Of a DNA stretch of 64,000 nt, positions 15,547 through 24,287 are shown in pieces. Location of the stretch: the NCBI RefSeq assembly GCF_012926525.1, contig NZ_JABBNI010000065.1, forward strand, positions 211,056 through 275,055. Direction: 5' to 3'. The notes under the pieces were generated by a model. The model saw nothing but the letters and a program-made list of their open reading frames with translations, made no database searches and was not told where the DNA came from. How positions within the stretch are numbered: position 1 is the stretch's first letter; each line of letters begins with the position of its first letter. The stretch is from Clostridium muellerianum (GTDB lineage: Bacteria; Bacillota; Clostridia; Clostridiales; Clostridiaceae). Position numbers and translations under genes: made by a program.

Positions 15547-18432
15547 CTACCTTTCAATCGATTTTAATAGTGTATCTCTATTCAATGCGTGTTCACTGCC
15601 CATATAGTCGCAATTTGCGAACAACCATTGTGCTGCAGTCTTGCGTTCCTCTACTGAGAAGCCATTCATTTTTAAGCAATATAATGAAGCAAGTATTGCT
15701 GGATAGCGCTGTTGACCTTCTTCCCACGCACACACTGCACCATTTGCAATTGCAATCATTAGATTATGTCGTTTTACTTTGTCTGCAGGCGGTTGTCGCC
15801 TCCCTTCGAATATGTCCTTTGTCTTGCTGTCAGCTAGAGTATTTAATAGCTTCTTTATAGTTGATGTTTTATAGTCTATTCTGTCACTGAAACACTCTAT
15901 ACGCTTACCTGTAATGGTGATTGAGTGATTGCTTTGTGCAACATTAAACAGTTCAATATTGAAACCATCAATTTGAGCTGTACCAACCTTTTTAGGGATG
16001 TCTGCAGCCTTTGCAAGTGTTATACAGTGAATACCAAAGCCACCAGCTGAAAGCTCAGTATAGCAATCAAGTGTCTCAAGCCATTTAAAAAGTTTTGGTG
16101 AAATCCATTTGCCTGGGAGAAGTTCTTTCCAGGCCTTACCTTGCGACTCTGTTTTCAGGCACTTGTCAATGTCAACTGCCCATACATGGCCATGCGGAAG
16201 CATAACTGTCGGGAACGCTCCATCCCAAAGCTGCCATGATGCTGGGTCATTTACTCGGTAAATTGGGCGGTTTGCATCGTCGGCCAGTGGTGAAAACTTG
16301 GGGTAGTGGGCTAAAAACTCTTTAAATGTGCCTTTATAGTTTGTCCTGTCAAATGTAATTCCCGACAGTTTCATCTCTGCAAGTTCTATGTAATAATCTA
16401 AATCCAAGCGAGCAATAATTGCTTTGTGTTCTTTAGGTGATAGCTCATTCAAATTGTAATGGAACAATTCTGCACCTGAAGCGGCGTTTGGAATTGAGGT
16501 TATAGCCTTAGCCGTATTTCTTGTGAATCTACTTCCTCCTTCTATAACACGAGCAAAACGCAGAATGCGTTCCCTGATTTCTTTACCATCCCTAAACACT
16601 TGGTTAGTTGATTTACATACGAACATAAACTCACGAGCATCTTCGCAGCTACATATAGTGTCTTCGATAGGTATACCTTTTGCCAAATACGCAACAATCG
16701 CTTGCTTGATAATCCTGCCGTCATACTTCTGCAACTTAACCTTGCCTCTTGAAAATGGTCCAGCAATACCTGATGTTTTTATACCTTTGTTGGTTATTTC
16801 ACCTCCCTCGGTCTTGCATAGAATATAATTATTGACGTCAAATTGGTGCATTTCAGAAAACGCTTTTGCGTCTTTCCAGTCAACTTGTGGCCTCCCGTTA
16901 ATTTCAAGCTGCAAACCTGTAATTCGCTGCCATTCTGTATGAAGTTCTATAACCTTGTCCCAATCTGATTTATTAGGAACTGTGAAGAATATACCGTCAG
17001 TATTTGTATTAAGTATGTAAACATAAGGTTCAAGCATTTCAACCAGCTTTAGAAGTGCAAGCTGCCCTGTAATACAGACACTACGCATCATCTTAGGGTC
17101 GTATAATTGTCCTCCACGATTGCCCATTGCTCCAAAAACCGAAACGAGAATAATTTTATAAGCATCAGCAGCCTGTGGATTTTTTGTCTTCATTTCTATT
17201 CGATTTAAAGTCATCATCTTTAATTTTTCTGGGTACTTCATTCGGCGCGACATTAACCCGTACTCAGTCATAATGCTTGGGTACATTGAGGACACATCAG
17301 AGTCCCAAACATCACTTGCTTTAATGTATCGCTCAAAAGCACCATGTTGTCCGCCAAGACCGAAAGTTATAATACAGCCATTATCAAGAGTTACATCTTT
17401 CTTGCGTTTGCGTATTTCTGCCTTTATTTCTTCATAGTTTCCACTATTGAGAGTTACAAATTCTTTTATCTCGGCGACTTGTTCTGCAAACCATTTGTAA
17501 ACTTCTTTGAAGTCTTTTTTCTGAGGTTTAAAACGCTTTGCAAGCCCGATTAGAAGTTCCTTTTGTTCCCATTCATCGTTTGAATAGTCTTTGTCATCAA
17601 AACCTAAAATGATGGCGGATTTGGAATTGCTGGACTTCTTAAGATAGTCTTGCCAACGTTTCCCATCGATATCAGAGCACATTTTAGCCAATGTGATTTC
17701 AGCTTCAACGGAAGACTTACGAGTTGGAAATATAATACTCTCAGTTGCTTCAACATCATATTTGCAGTATTCAATAATCCTTGCTTTTTCGTCTTCAGAT
17801 AATTCTTCCTTATCAAATGGTACGTCACATTCGAATACTCGTTCACCTGTGATTGCCTCAATATATTTAAGTGCAACTGATTCACCGCCAGCCTCACGAA
17901 CTGGCATAAGTTCAGCAACTCCGAAGTCAACCCAAGAGTCACAAGCATCACTAAGAACTTTCCAACCCGGAATGCGGTCATTGATGATTTTACAGGTTGC
18001 ATCGTAAATTTTATAAGTTGAGCAGCCTTCCGTCATCATTTTAAGCAGAGGGGCATCAAATTCTTTAATATTGTACCCCATAATGAAGTCATGATTGCTT
18101 AAAAATCTCTTGAGTTTGATGTTATCCAAGCGCATATCTGACCTAAAGACATGCACACCATCGGCGTTAGATAAAACAACACACCACCAGTTAGGGAATA
18201 CTTCAATATCGACAATTCCGACTTTATAGTCTGGAAAGGCCTTTGTGTAGTCAAGTGCCGGTTTCGGCAGTCTGTCGCTTATCATAGAGAGAGGCAACAG
18301 ACAGCCAGTTAAAAAGTCATGTACTTGGTAGTATTTATAGAGTTGTATAATGTCAGAAGGAAGATTGTTTGGGTCAATGTATACGGGTGAACCGTCTACA
18401 ACTAAGTCTCCTGTTTTATAGAGTTTACTCAT
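15547..18432 (-). CDS. family-B DNA polymerase fused to a PrimPol-like primase
   Basis: A 961-residue replicative polymerase of element B. N-terminal 3'-5' exonuclease: KVGIVDIEVFPNW (Exo I, Asp-x-Glu), MGYNIKEFDAPLL (Exo II), YCKYDVEAT (Exo III). Polymerase motifs: A DSDVSSMYPSIM; B KIILVSVFGAMGNR (Lys kept, Asn replaced); C LNTNTDGIFF (first Asp replaced by Asn, catalytic Asp kept). A separate C-terminal domain (about 720-961) carries archaeo-eukaryotic primase signatures: VWAVDIDKC (D-x-D, about 754-756), ELSAGGFGIHC (His about 800), NIELF (Glu about 827) and SITITGKRI. ATG 18432 follows AAAGGAGA; it overlaps the helicase stop by 8 nt. Confidence 0.83.
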   Translation of the reverse strand: MSKLYKTGDLVVDGSPVYIDPNNLPSDIIQLYKYYQVHDFLTGCLLPLSMISDRLPKPALDYTKAFPDYKVGIVDIEVFPNWWCVVLSNADGVHVFRSDMRLDNIKLKRFLSNHDFIMGYNIKEFDAPLLKMMTEGCSTYKIYDATCKIINDRIPGWKVLSDACDSWVDFGVAELMPVREAGGESVALKYIEAITGERVFECDVPFDKEELSEDEKARIIEYCKYDVEATESIIFPTRKSSVEAEITLAKMCSDIDGKRWQDYLKKSSNSKSAIILGFDDKDYSNDEWEQKELLIGLAKRFKPQKKDFKEVYKWFAEQVAEIKEFVTLNSGNYEEIKAEIRKRKKDVTLDNGCIITFGLGGQHGAFERYIKASDVWDSDVSSMYPSIMTEYGLMSRRMKYPEKLKMMTLNRIEMKTKNPQAADAYKIILVSVFGAMGNRGGQLYDPKMMRSVCITGQLALLKLVEMLEPYVYILNTNTDGIFFTVPNKSDWDKVIELHTEWQRITGLQLEINGRPQVDWKDAKAFSEMHQFDVNNYILCKTEGGEITNKGIKTSGIAGPFSRGKVKLQKYDGRIIKQAIVAYLAKGIPIEDTICSCEDAREFMFVCKSTNQVFRDGKEIRERILRFARVIEGGSRFTRNTAKAITSIPNAASGAELFHYNLNELSPKEHKAIIARLDLDYYIELAEMKLSGITFDRTNYKGTFKEFLAHYPKFSPLADDANRPIYRVNDPASWQLWDGAFPTVMLPHGHVWAVDIDKCLKTESQGKAWKELLPGKWISPKLFKWLETLDCYTELSAGGFGIHCITLAKAADIPKKVGTAQIDGFNIELFNVAQSNHSITITGKRIECFSDRIDYKTSTIKKLLNTLADSKTKDIFEGRRQPPADKVKRHNLMIAIANGAVCAWEEGQQRYPAILASLYCLKMNGFSVEERKTAAQWLFANCDYMGSEHALNRDTLLKSIER

Positions 18433-20113
18433 CTTTTTTATCTCCTTTCCAAATATAGCATTTATCACCTTTGATAGCCTTTACTTCGAAGTCAGGCAGT
18501 AGGTTACGCAGGCGCTTACCGAAACCTTTTATAGCAAGTGGCTTACCACCAGAACCAACAAAAGATACATACTCGGCATAAACGTCAGCCACAGGCTTTC
18601 TATCAAGTTTCGCTGGGTCATTTATAAAACCATTCTCATCAAGGTAAAAGAACACACTATCGAGGTCTGCATAATAAGCTTTGAGTTCATCTCTGATTTC
18701 GGGTATATGTATGTCAATTACAGAACCCCTCTTGTTAAATTCCTTTGTAAGAAGCGACAGACAATAAGATGCAAGCTGCTCAATTTCTTCCTTTTCATAC
18801 TCACAGTCAATTGCACCTGGGTCACACATAAAGACACCAGTATCGTAGTCATCTTCAGTACAGTCGATAGAAAACTTAGCATCCATAGGTAAGACAACGA
18901 TACGTCTAAGTACGCCATTTGCTCCTGCCGCCGACCCAATGCGAGGTATAACATTTCCGTTATATATGCAGGTGAGCCAATTCGGAACATAATATTGGTC
19001 TTGTCCTTTTGGAGCAATACGCAAATGTTCATCTGTAACCAAACTGTTGAAATCACCCTGATTTCGGATGGAATCCTCGTTTAAGTCATCGCACACATTT
19101 ATGAGTTTGAACGCAAGATTTGTTTTTCCGTGTTCTTTGGCAAATATATCTTTAAGCTGTTCTTTTGCTATATAGTTTTTTCCAACAAGGTGTGGAGCCA
19201 GTCCCGTAATTGTGGACTTACCATTGCTTGCACCCTCTCCTTTGAGAATTAAGCATACCTGAGCACCAAGCCATGTCGACATACCTATGCCAAGAAAACA
19301 ACAGAATACATCAATGAGCTGTTTTCTTCTCAAAAAGACTTTTTCAAGCAATTCGGCTGGTTTACCCGTAAGCTGTCCGTTAGGAACATAGTTAAGTTCT
19401 ATCCTATAAGGGATAAGTCGGTCTTGCACTTTTGCTTCCTTGCCTGGATATGGGTGCAGAACCCCGGTTTTGATGTCATATATGCCGTTGGCCATCGGTA
19501 CTCTCGTTCGCCATTCGTTATATTCACTACTAATTTTAGGAGCTGAAGCTTTCAGCAAGGCTTTCACTTCGGCCATGCAAGAATATGCACCGGCACCTGT
19601 TAAAAATGTTTCAAGTGTTATGGGCATACCGTTATCTGGACTCGTACATGCCGCAACTGCCATATTGTTTTCAACGAATCGAATTTCCTCCGAAGGGGTA
19701 TCTGTACGATTGAGAGCCGACCTTGGAGTAACCTCTATCACGATTTCAGTGTTTGCAAGGATTTGAGCGGCAAGCCATTCAGCACGGTTCATATCAAGTT
19801 CGTCGGTAGCAGACTTAGTAGTTCGGTCAGTTTCGAGAGCAGCCAGATAATCTTTTAAAGCATCAAGATTAGTAATAATACCACCTTGAGTAATAGCAAT
19901 AGTGTTTTTAAACTCAGTCTTCAAATGAGTGATGAGGTTTTCATAACCGTCTTCGTCAAGCATTCGGCGCAATTTTCCACGGTTTGAATCACCGGTGCTA
20001 GTCAAATCACCATTTTTCTTTGTAGTGATTTTCTGCAAAGATTGATTTTGGGCACCTCCAAAGTGCTTTATATAAAAGGCTTTTTCAGCCTCAATTAGTT
20101 TAAGTTTGTCCAC
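18425..20113 (-). CDS. SF3 helicase / D5-like replication protein
   Basis: A 562-residue P4/D5-type replication helicase. An N-terminal unknown domain of about 180 residues precedes the D5_N-like region (YDIKTGVLHPYPGKEAKV). The superfamily-3 core has Walker A LKGEGASNGKSTI, Walker B LINVCDDLNE with the Asp-Asp pair, motif C CIYNGNVIPRI, and the Arg-finger region VLRRIVVLPM. The start is GTG at 20113, 7 nt after AAAGGAGG; the ATG at 20143 lacks a ribosome site. It overlaps the polymerase-primase gene, so the two are coupled. It likely melts the origin (AACCAT repeats at 20142-20420) and drives the fork. Confidence 0.88.
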   Translation of the reverse strand: MDKLKLIEAEKAFYIKHFGGAQNQSLQKITTKKNGDLTSTGDSNRGKLRRMLDEDGYENLITHLKTEFKNTIAITQGGIITNLDALKDYLAALETDRTTKSATDELDMNRAEWLAAQILANTEIVIEVTPRSALNRTDTPSEEIRFVENNMAVAACTSPDNGMPITLETFLTGAGAYSCMAEVKALLKASAPKISSEYNEWRTRVPMANGIYDIKTGVLHPYPGKEAKVQDRLIPYRIELNYVPNGQLTGKPAELLEKVFLRRKQLIDVFCCFLGIGMSTWLGAQVCLILKGEGASNGKSTITGLAPHLVGKNYIAKEQLKDIFAKEHGKTNLAFKLINVCDDLNEDSIRNQGDFNSLVTDEHLRIAPKGQDQYYVPNWLTCIYNGNVIPRIGSAAGANGVLRRIVVLPMDAKFSIDCTEDDYDTGVFMCDPGAIDCEYEKEEIEQLASYCLSLLTKEFNKRGSVIDIHIPEIRDELKAYYADLDSVFFYLDENGFINDPAKLDRKPVADVYAEYVSFVGSGGKPLAIKGFGKRLRNLLPDFEVKAIKGDKCYIWKGDKKDE

Positions 20114-20141
20114 TTTATTTCCTCCTTTGGTTTGTATATGC

Positions 20142-20420
20142 AACCATTTCTAATTTTTTTGTAACCATTTTTAATACTGTTAGTTGCACCTCTTTTGCCA
20201 GCAATATCGAGGAAAACTGTGAATTGCAACTATACCGAGAGATATTTTCATAACCATTTGTGATAACGCTATATAATTTTTTTCTTTTATTAATAAAGAA
20301 GTAAAACCAAATAGTATTATGGTTATTGATTTGCTGAAACCCTTGTATCGCAAGAGTTTTGACAAGAACCATAATTTTTATAATGGTTAAATTATGGTTC
20401 TGTAAGGTGGTAAAATGGTT
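20142..20420. repeat. iteron-like AACCAT/ATGGTT array, candidate origin of element B
   Basis: Eight copies of AACCAT or its complement within 280 AT-rich bases: 20142, 20163, 20252, 20367 forward and 20319, 20383, 20394, 20415 reverse. The first three extend to AACCATTTnTnAT. The array lies directly upstream of the SF3 helicase start. Fits an origin or operator. Confidence 0.55.
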
Positions 20421-20434
20421 ATTTCGTACTAATA

Positions 20435-20761
20435 TCATATCTTTACCTCCTTACAATGCGTGCAAGCCTTCGAATGCACGATGTCAAACCCAATAGAATT
20501 AGCTATTGCAATTACTTTCGCCCTATCATTCGGGTGTTTCAATCGAAGGTGAGTGATGCGCCAATAACTCTTAAGCCCAATTTTTTCTTGATGGCAATAC
20601 TGCTGCTGGGTAATCTTAGGTTGAGGAGCATTGTAATGTCTGAGTATACCCTCAATTTGAGTCGTCGATAATCCAATGTGACGACCTTCGCCAACGATGG
20701 GTCGCATACCGCAGTACGGACATCTGCCGTTAGTGAGCAAATTTTCCTGGTTAATAGTCAT
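20435..20761 (-). CDS. zinc-ribbon/HTH protein, paralogue of the 28787-29056 product
   Basis: A 108-residue protein. An N-terminal two-Cys knuckle (GRCPYCGMRP), then a GRHIGLSTTQIEGILRH segment, a QQQYCHQEKIGLKSYWRITHLRLKH segment that looks like a helix-turn-helix, and a C-terminal CTHCKE pair. A protein with the same order (GERCPTCGRR, GRHISLTDEQIAAILKH, RDYCKLMGIS) is encoded at 28787-29056 in the same element. It is the first gene of the leftward replication operon, so it may be its regulator. ATG 20761 follows AGGAGG. Confidence 0.6.
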   Translation of the reverse strand: MTINQENLLTNGRCPYCGMRPIVGEGRHIGLSTTQIEGILRHYNAPQPKITQQQYCHQEKIGLKSYWRITHLRLKHPNDRAKVIAIANSIGFDIVHSKACTHCKEVKI

Positions 20762-21189
20762 ATAGAAACCTCCTGTCGTTTAAGTTTTATACTCCATATT
20801 GAGCAAGGCACAGGATTGATTTGAAAAATTATTTCTGACAACACATTAACCAACTATTAACTACTTATCGGCCGTCATAAAAAGCCGAAAAACAGCCATA
20901 TTACGGTTGTCTTTCAGTATTTTGAAATATTTGAAGCATTTTTCAACTTGTGAAAAAGCGGTTTATCTGACCGTTTGAACACATAAAAAATCCCTAACAT
21001 AAAAAATAGGTAGGGAATTTTTTATAATTTAACTGTATGATAGCACTCTAATGCTATAATTTGCATTGTAGTCTCAGAATCGATATTAGCTTTACATCCA
21101 AGAATGGTTCGGAACCTAAACATTTTTTAGTATTGTGAGTCATGAAGTTGAAGGATAACTAAGTAATTAAAATAAGTGAGAATGAAAAA
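20762..21189. other. intergenic region with leftward promoter zone and a terminator hairpin
   Basis: No ORF. It holds the upstream region of the leftward replication operon with short CGGCCG and GCCG palindromic words, and a bidirectional terminator at 20985-21024 (TCCCTA/TAGGGA with A and T runs). The base composition changes here from mixed GC (left) to AT-rich (right). Confidence 0.5.
20985..21024. terminator. bidirectional terminator
   Basis: AAAAAATCCCTA and TAGGGAATTTTTT arms around a 15-nt AT loop. Confidence 0.6.
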
Positions 21190-21605
21190 GTAAACAGATA
21201 CATTTAAAGATGAGGTGTTGTGCCAGAAGGAAGACTTTTTAGATGTTTTAGGCAAGAATATTGAAATGGTTATTAATAAATAAGATAGCAACTCTGTAGC
21301 TGATATAAATAAAAAAATTAGAAGATTTACAAATGTAATTGCTAAGACTCGCTAATTCCAAAGAAGATTATAATGATATTTATAGATTGCTAGAAGAAAA
21401 GCATAATGCTTTAGCTGAAGCGGCAGAAAAGAAAACTACAAGCCAAAGAATTCTTGATATGACAGCTTTTCTAAAGGAGCAACCAATGCTTATTAATGAT
21501 TGTGATGAGCAACTGATAAGGAGATTGATTGGAAAAATTATGGTGTATGAGGATAAGATTACGGTAGAATTTAAGTCTGGGGTGGAAGTTAAGGTGGAGA
21601 TGTAA
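21190..21605 (+). pseudogene. remnant of a large serine recombinase (C-terminal end)
   Basis: The last 88 codons (21339-21605) read like the C-terminal tail of a large serine recombinase: a coiled coil, then LIRRLIGKIMVYEDKITVEFKSGVEVKVEM in pieces. Homologous reading continues upstream only with frame changes and stops: LCQKEDFLDVLGKNIEMVINK in one frame, then DINKK and LEDLQM in others, with TAA at 21282 and TAA near 21320. The catalytic serine domain is missing. This is a decayed recombinase, a trace of an older element now inside B. Confidence 0.7.
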
Positions 21606-21696
21606 ATAAAGTTAGAAAAGAGGAGCACCTTTTGGGTTTATATAGGCTTATAGGTCGATTTTTACTATTTATAAAAAAATTTCATACTAAGTATAA

Positions 21697-21731
21697 CAAC
21701 GTCATATTTTGACGTTGTAGCATGGTATAAT
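21697..21731 (+). promoter_or_regulatory. operator palindrome and promoter of the WYL operon
   Basis: Perfect inverted repeat CAACGTCA (21697-21704) and TGACGTTG (21710-21717), 5 bp apart, just upstream of TATAAT (21726-21731). It overlaps the -35 region, as expected for a repressor site, probably bound by the WYL protein. Confidence 0.7.
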
Positions 21732-21772
21732 GAGAATGTAGCAAGAAAGTAATAGAGTTTAAGGGTGATTTG

Positions 21773-22738
21773 ATGGACAAGATAACAAGGTTGCTTTTGT
21801 TATACTCAAAGCTGATACAAGGAGAAAAAGTCAATAAACTTAGCTTTTGTATGGAGACAGATAGTTTGCCTAGAACATTTGATAGGGATATAGAGGATGT
21901 GCGATTATACTTAAGTGAGCTGTTCTGTAATGAAGAGTTAATTTATGATAGGCAGGAAAATCTTTATTACTTTGCAGGTCCACAAAGAAAAGCACTGGAA
22001 ACTATGGAGTATATGTTTATTGAAAGAGTGTTATTAGATACTGGTGCACTTCGGGCTGATGAAATGGATGGATTGCTCACACATTTGGCAGGGAATGCTG
22101 AAAATGTAGGTAAAATGGTATTACATGAAAAAGAATGTATAAAGAAGTATGATGAACCTCTTCATAAAAAAGCAATCCTTAAGATGCATGGTGACTTGGT
22201 AACCATCATATCCAATAAATCTGTTATCAAAATAAACTATATAAAAATGGGTGGAGAGGTAGTTGAAAGAGAAGTAATTCCATGTGCAATAAAATATGAC
22301 TTGGGGTATTTGTATTTAATAGCATTTTTGCAGACAAGCAATAAGCAATATCCAGCATATTTTCGACTAGACAGAATTTATTCGTTCTCTGTTGTTCGAA
22401 GTCAAAGAATGGATGAGAGGCAACGTGCAGCTGAGTATATGGAGACTTATTCAAAAGGGATTACTCAAATGTATGGGGGTGAATTTATAGAGGTTCTTAT
22501 TTCGTGTAAAAAAGAGTTTTACTCATACATACATGATAAATTTAGAAATGCCAATATTGTAGAGATTAAAGCTGATACAGTAAGTGTAACGCTAAATGTA
22601 TTTGAGGATGGATTTATAAAATGGATAATGAGTCAACCGATAGAGTTAGTACAAATAATAAAGCCACAGGAAGTAAAAAAGAAGATTATAAATGAAGCAA
22701 AAAAAATTGTTACAATATATGCGGAGGTGCATGAATAA
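21773..22738 (+). CDS. WYL-domain transcription regulator
   Basis: A 321-residue regulator: N-terminal winged helix with the PRTFDRDIEDVRLYL recognition part (residues 31-45), a central WYL domain (about 140-215: IKINYIKMGG, EVIPCAIKYDLGYLYLIAF, FRLDRI) and a C-terminal WCX-like extension (VTLNVFEDGFIKWIMSQ). WYL proteins of the CapW/BrxR kind repress defence operons and respond to infection signals. It is the first gene of a rightward operon, overlaps the next gene by 3 nt, and has a palindromic operator before it. ATG 21773 is used; TTG 21770 is the alternative. Confidence 0.87.
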   Translation: MDKITRLLLLYSKLIQGEKVNKLSFCMETDSLPRTFDRDIEDVRLYLSELFCNEELIYDRQENLYYFAGPQRKALETMEYMFIERVLLDTGALRADEMDGLLTHLAGNAENVGKMVLHEKECIKKYDEPLHKKAILKMHGDLVTIISNKSVIKINYIKMGGEVVEREVIPCAIKYDLGYLYLIAFLQTSNKQYPAYFRLDRIYSFSVVRSQRMDERQRAAEYMETYSKGITQMYGGEFIEVLISCKKEFYSYIHDKFRNANIVEIKADTVSVTLNVFEDGFIKWIMSQPIELVQIIKPQEVKKKIINEAKKIVTIYAEVHE

Positions 22739-24243
22739 TGTCGAAGAAAATTAAATTTCCTTTAGAGATGGATAACGGAGTAATGGTTAGAACTTTAGAA
22801 GAATTAAGAGAAAATTTTAATCTAGAAAAAGTGGTAAACTACTTTATCAGTGGAAAATTAATAACATGGCTAAATGACAGATATTATGAAAGTGAAGCAA
22901 TACAAGTTGGAGAGTTAAATAGCTCAAGCTTAGACTTTAAAAAAAAGATTTGTGAAATATTTGATATTGAATATATTGAGGAAAACGATATTGATATAGA
23001 AAACATTGAAAAAAGGAATAGTAAAATTACTAAACTTAAACAGTTTACTGAAAATGAAGATATTATAAGAAATGTTAATGTAGTAGCATTTAATCAAGAG
23101 GAATTATCAGACTTGTTAGATGAAAATGCTAAAACAATATATCTCTGTGATGAGAAATTCTATCTTCCTTTAAGTAAAAATGATATTAAATATATAGGTA
23201 TATCAAATCCCGTTTTGGTTATAAATAGTAAAATTGATATTGATTTAGATGAGAAAAACATTATAATAGAGGATTGTATTCTAAAAAGTGATAGCCCTAT
23301 TTCTTTAAAAGTTTCAAATTCAAAAGGCATTATTTATGAAGGCGAAATTAAACCACAATATTTAAAAGACCTTGATTGGAAGGTGTATATAAAAGAACGA
23401 CTGTTTTATGTGGATGAATCAATTGAGATGATGAAAGAACTTACCTGTAAGCAAGATAGTAAAGGAAAATGGTATAAAAACATAAATAGTTTATATAGAA
23501 GTAGAATAGATGGAAGCGAGGAGCAATTATTAGTTGCCGATGATACTCCAGTAGTAGATTTTTGTGTAGTTGATGATATTGTATTCTTTACCACAGGTTA
23601 TAACACTGTTCTGAGTAATTTAAGAATATATAGGATTAATTTGGATGGAAGCAATAGAATAGATATGAATATAGAATGTGCAAGTTATAGTGGTGGATTA
23701 TTTAAATCTAATGATGAGGACAAAGGCGTATTGTGTAACAAGAATTATTTTTTATGGATAGAAAAAGGAAAATATAACTCGAGCTTATACAAAGCAAAAC
23801 ATGATGGTACACAAAAAGAAAAGATTTTAAACCTAGATTATTTAACATTTAATAATGCCAAAATAACTGATAAATATTTATTTTATTTTCATGGTAAAAA
23901 TGATACTTTATATAGATTAGACTTGGATACAAGTTCCAGTATACAAATTGATACAAATATTAGAAAGTTAGATACAGATGGTGAAAATTTATATTACTTA
24001 AAATGGGAGAGCACTGGGTGGGGTGAGTATAGAAATAATTCTCAAAATTGTTTTTACAAAACAGATTTAGATGGAAAAAATAAAGTGTTATTAGAGCATC
24101 ATTATCCATTTAGTGCTGTAGTTCGTATGAATTATTCAAAGGGGGTATTGTATTATTATACTCGAAAAAAAATGGGAGGTTTATTTATTGATAGTAATTC
24201 TCCAGAAATTGAAAATAAAATAATACTTAGTGAGTTTAAATAA
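22738..24243 (+). CDS. DUF5050-like beta-propeller protein of the WYL operon
   Basis: A 501-residue protein. The N terminus (KFPLEMDNGVMVRTLEELRENF, LEKVVNYFISGKLITWL, read in parts) is a small conserved helical module. Residues about 220-500 contain repeated beta blades with the consensus LYR..LDG..... (SLYRSRIDGSEEQ, RIYRINLDGSNRI, SLYKAKHDGTQKE, TLYRLDLDTSSS, CFYKTDLDGKNK), as in DUF5050 / TolB-like propellers. No signal peptide is seen, so it is cytosolic and may sense or scaffold. It is the second gene of the operon, coupled to the regulator by an ATGA-type overlap. Confidence 0.75.
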   Translation: MSKKIKFPLEMDNGVMVRTLEELRENFNLEKVVNYFISGKLITWLNDRYYESEAIQVGELNSSSLDFKKKICEIFDIEYIEENDIDIENIEKRNSKITKLKQFTENEDIIRNVNVVAFNQEELSDLLDENAKTIYLCDEKFYLPLSKNDIKYIGISNPVLVINSKIDIDLDEKNIIIEDCILKSDSPISLKVSNSKGIIYEGEIKPQYLKDLDWKVYIKERLFYVDESIEMMKELTCKQDSKGKWYKNINSLYRSRIDGSEEQLLVADDTPVVDFCVVDDIVFFTTGYNTVLSNLRIYRINLDGSNRIDMNIECASYSGGLFKSNDEDKGVLCNKNYFLWIEKGKYNSSLYKAKHDGTQKEKILNLDYLTFNNAKITDKYLFYFHGKNDTLYRLDLDTSSSIQIDTNIRKLDTDGENLYYLKWESTGWGEYRNNSQNCFYKTDLDGKNKVLLEHHYPFSAVVRMNYSKGVLYYYTRKKMGGLFIDSNSPEIENKIILSEFK

Positions 24244-24287
24244 AATATTTTGAATTTCTTTACAAATAGAAAGGTGTTGGGATTATT

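Noticed and set aside
20115..20438. A leftward 107-codon ORF upstream of the helicase
   Set aside because: Overlaps the AACCAT array, has odd amino-acid use and no ribosome site; treated as non-coding.
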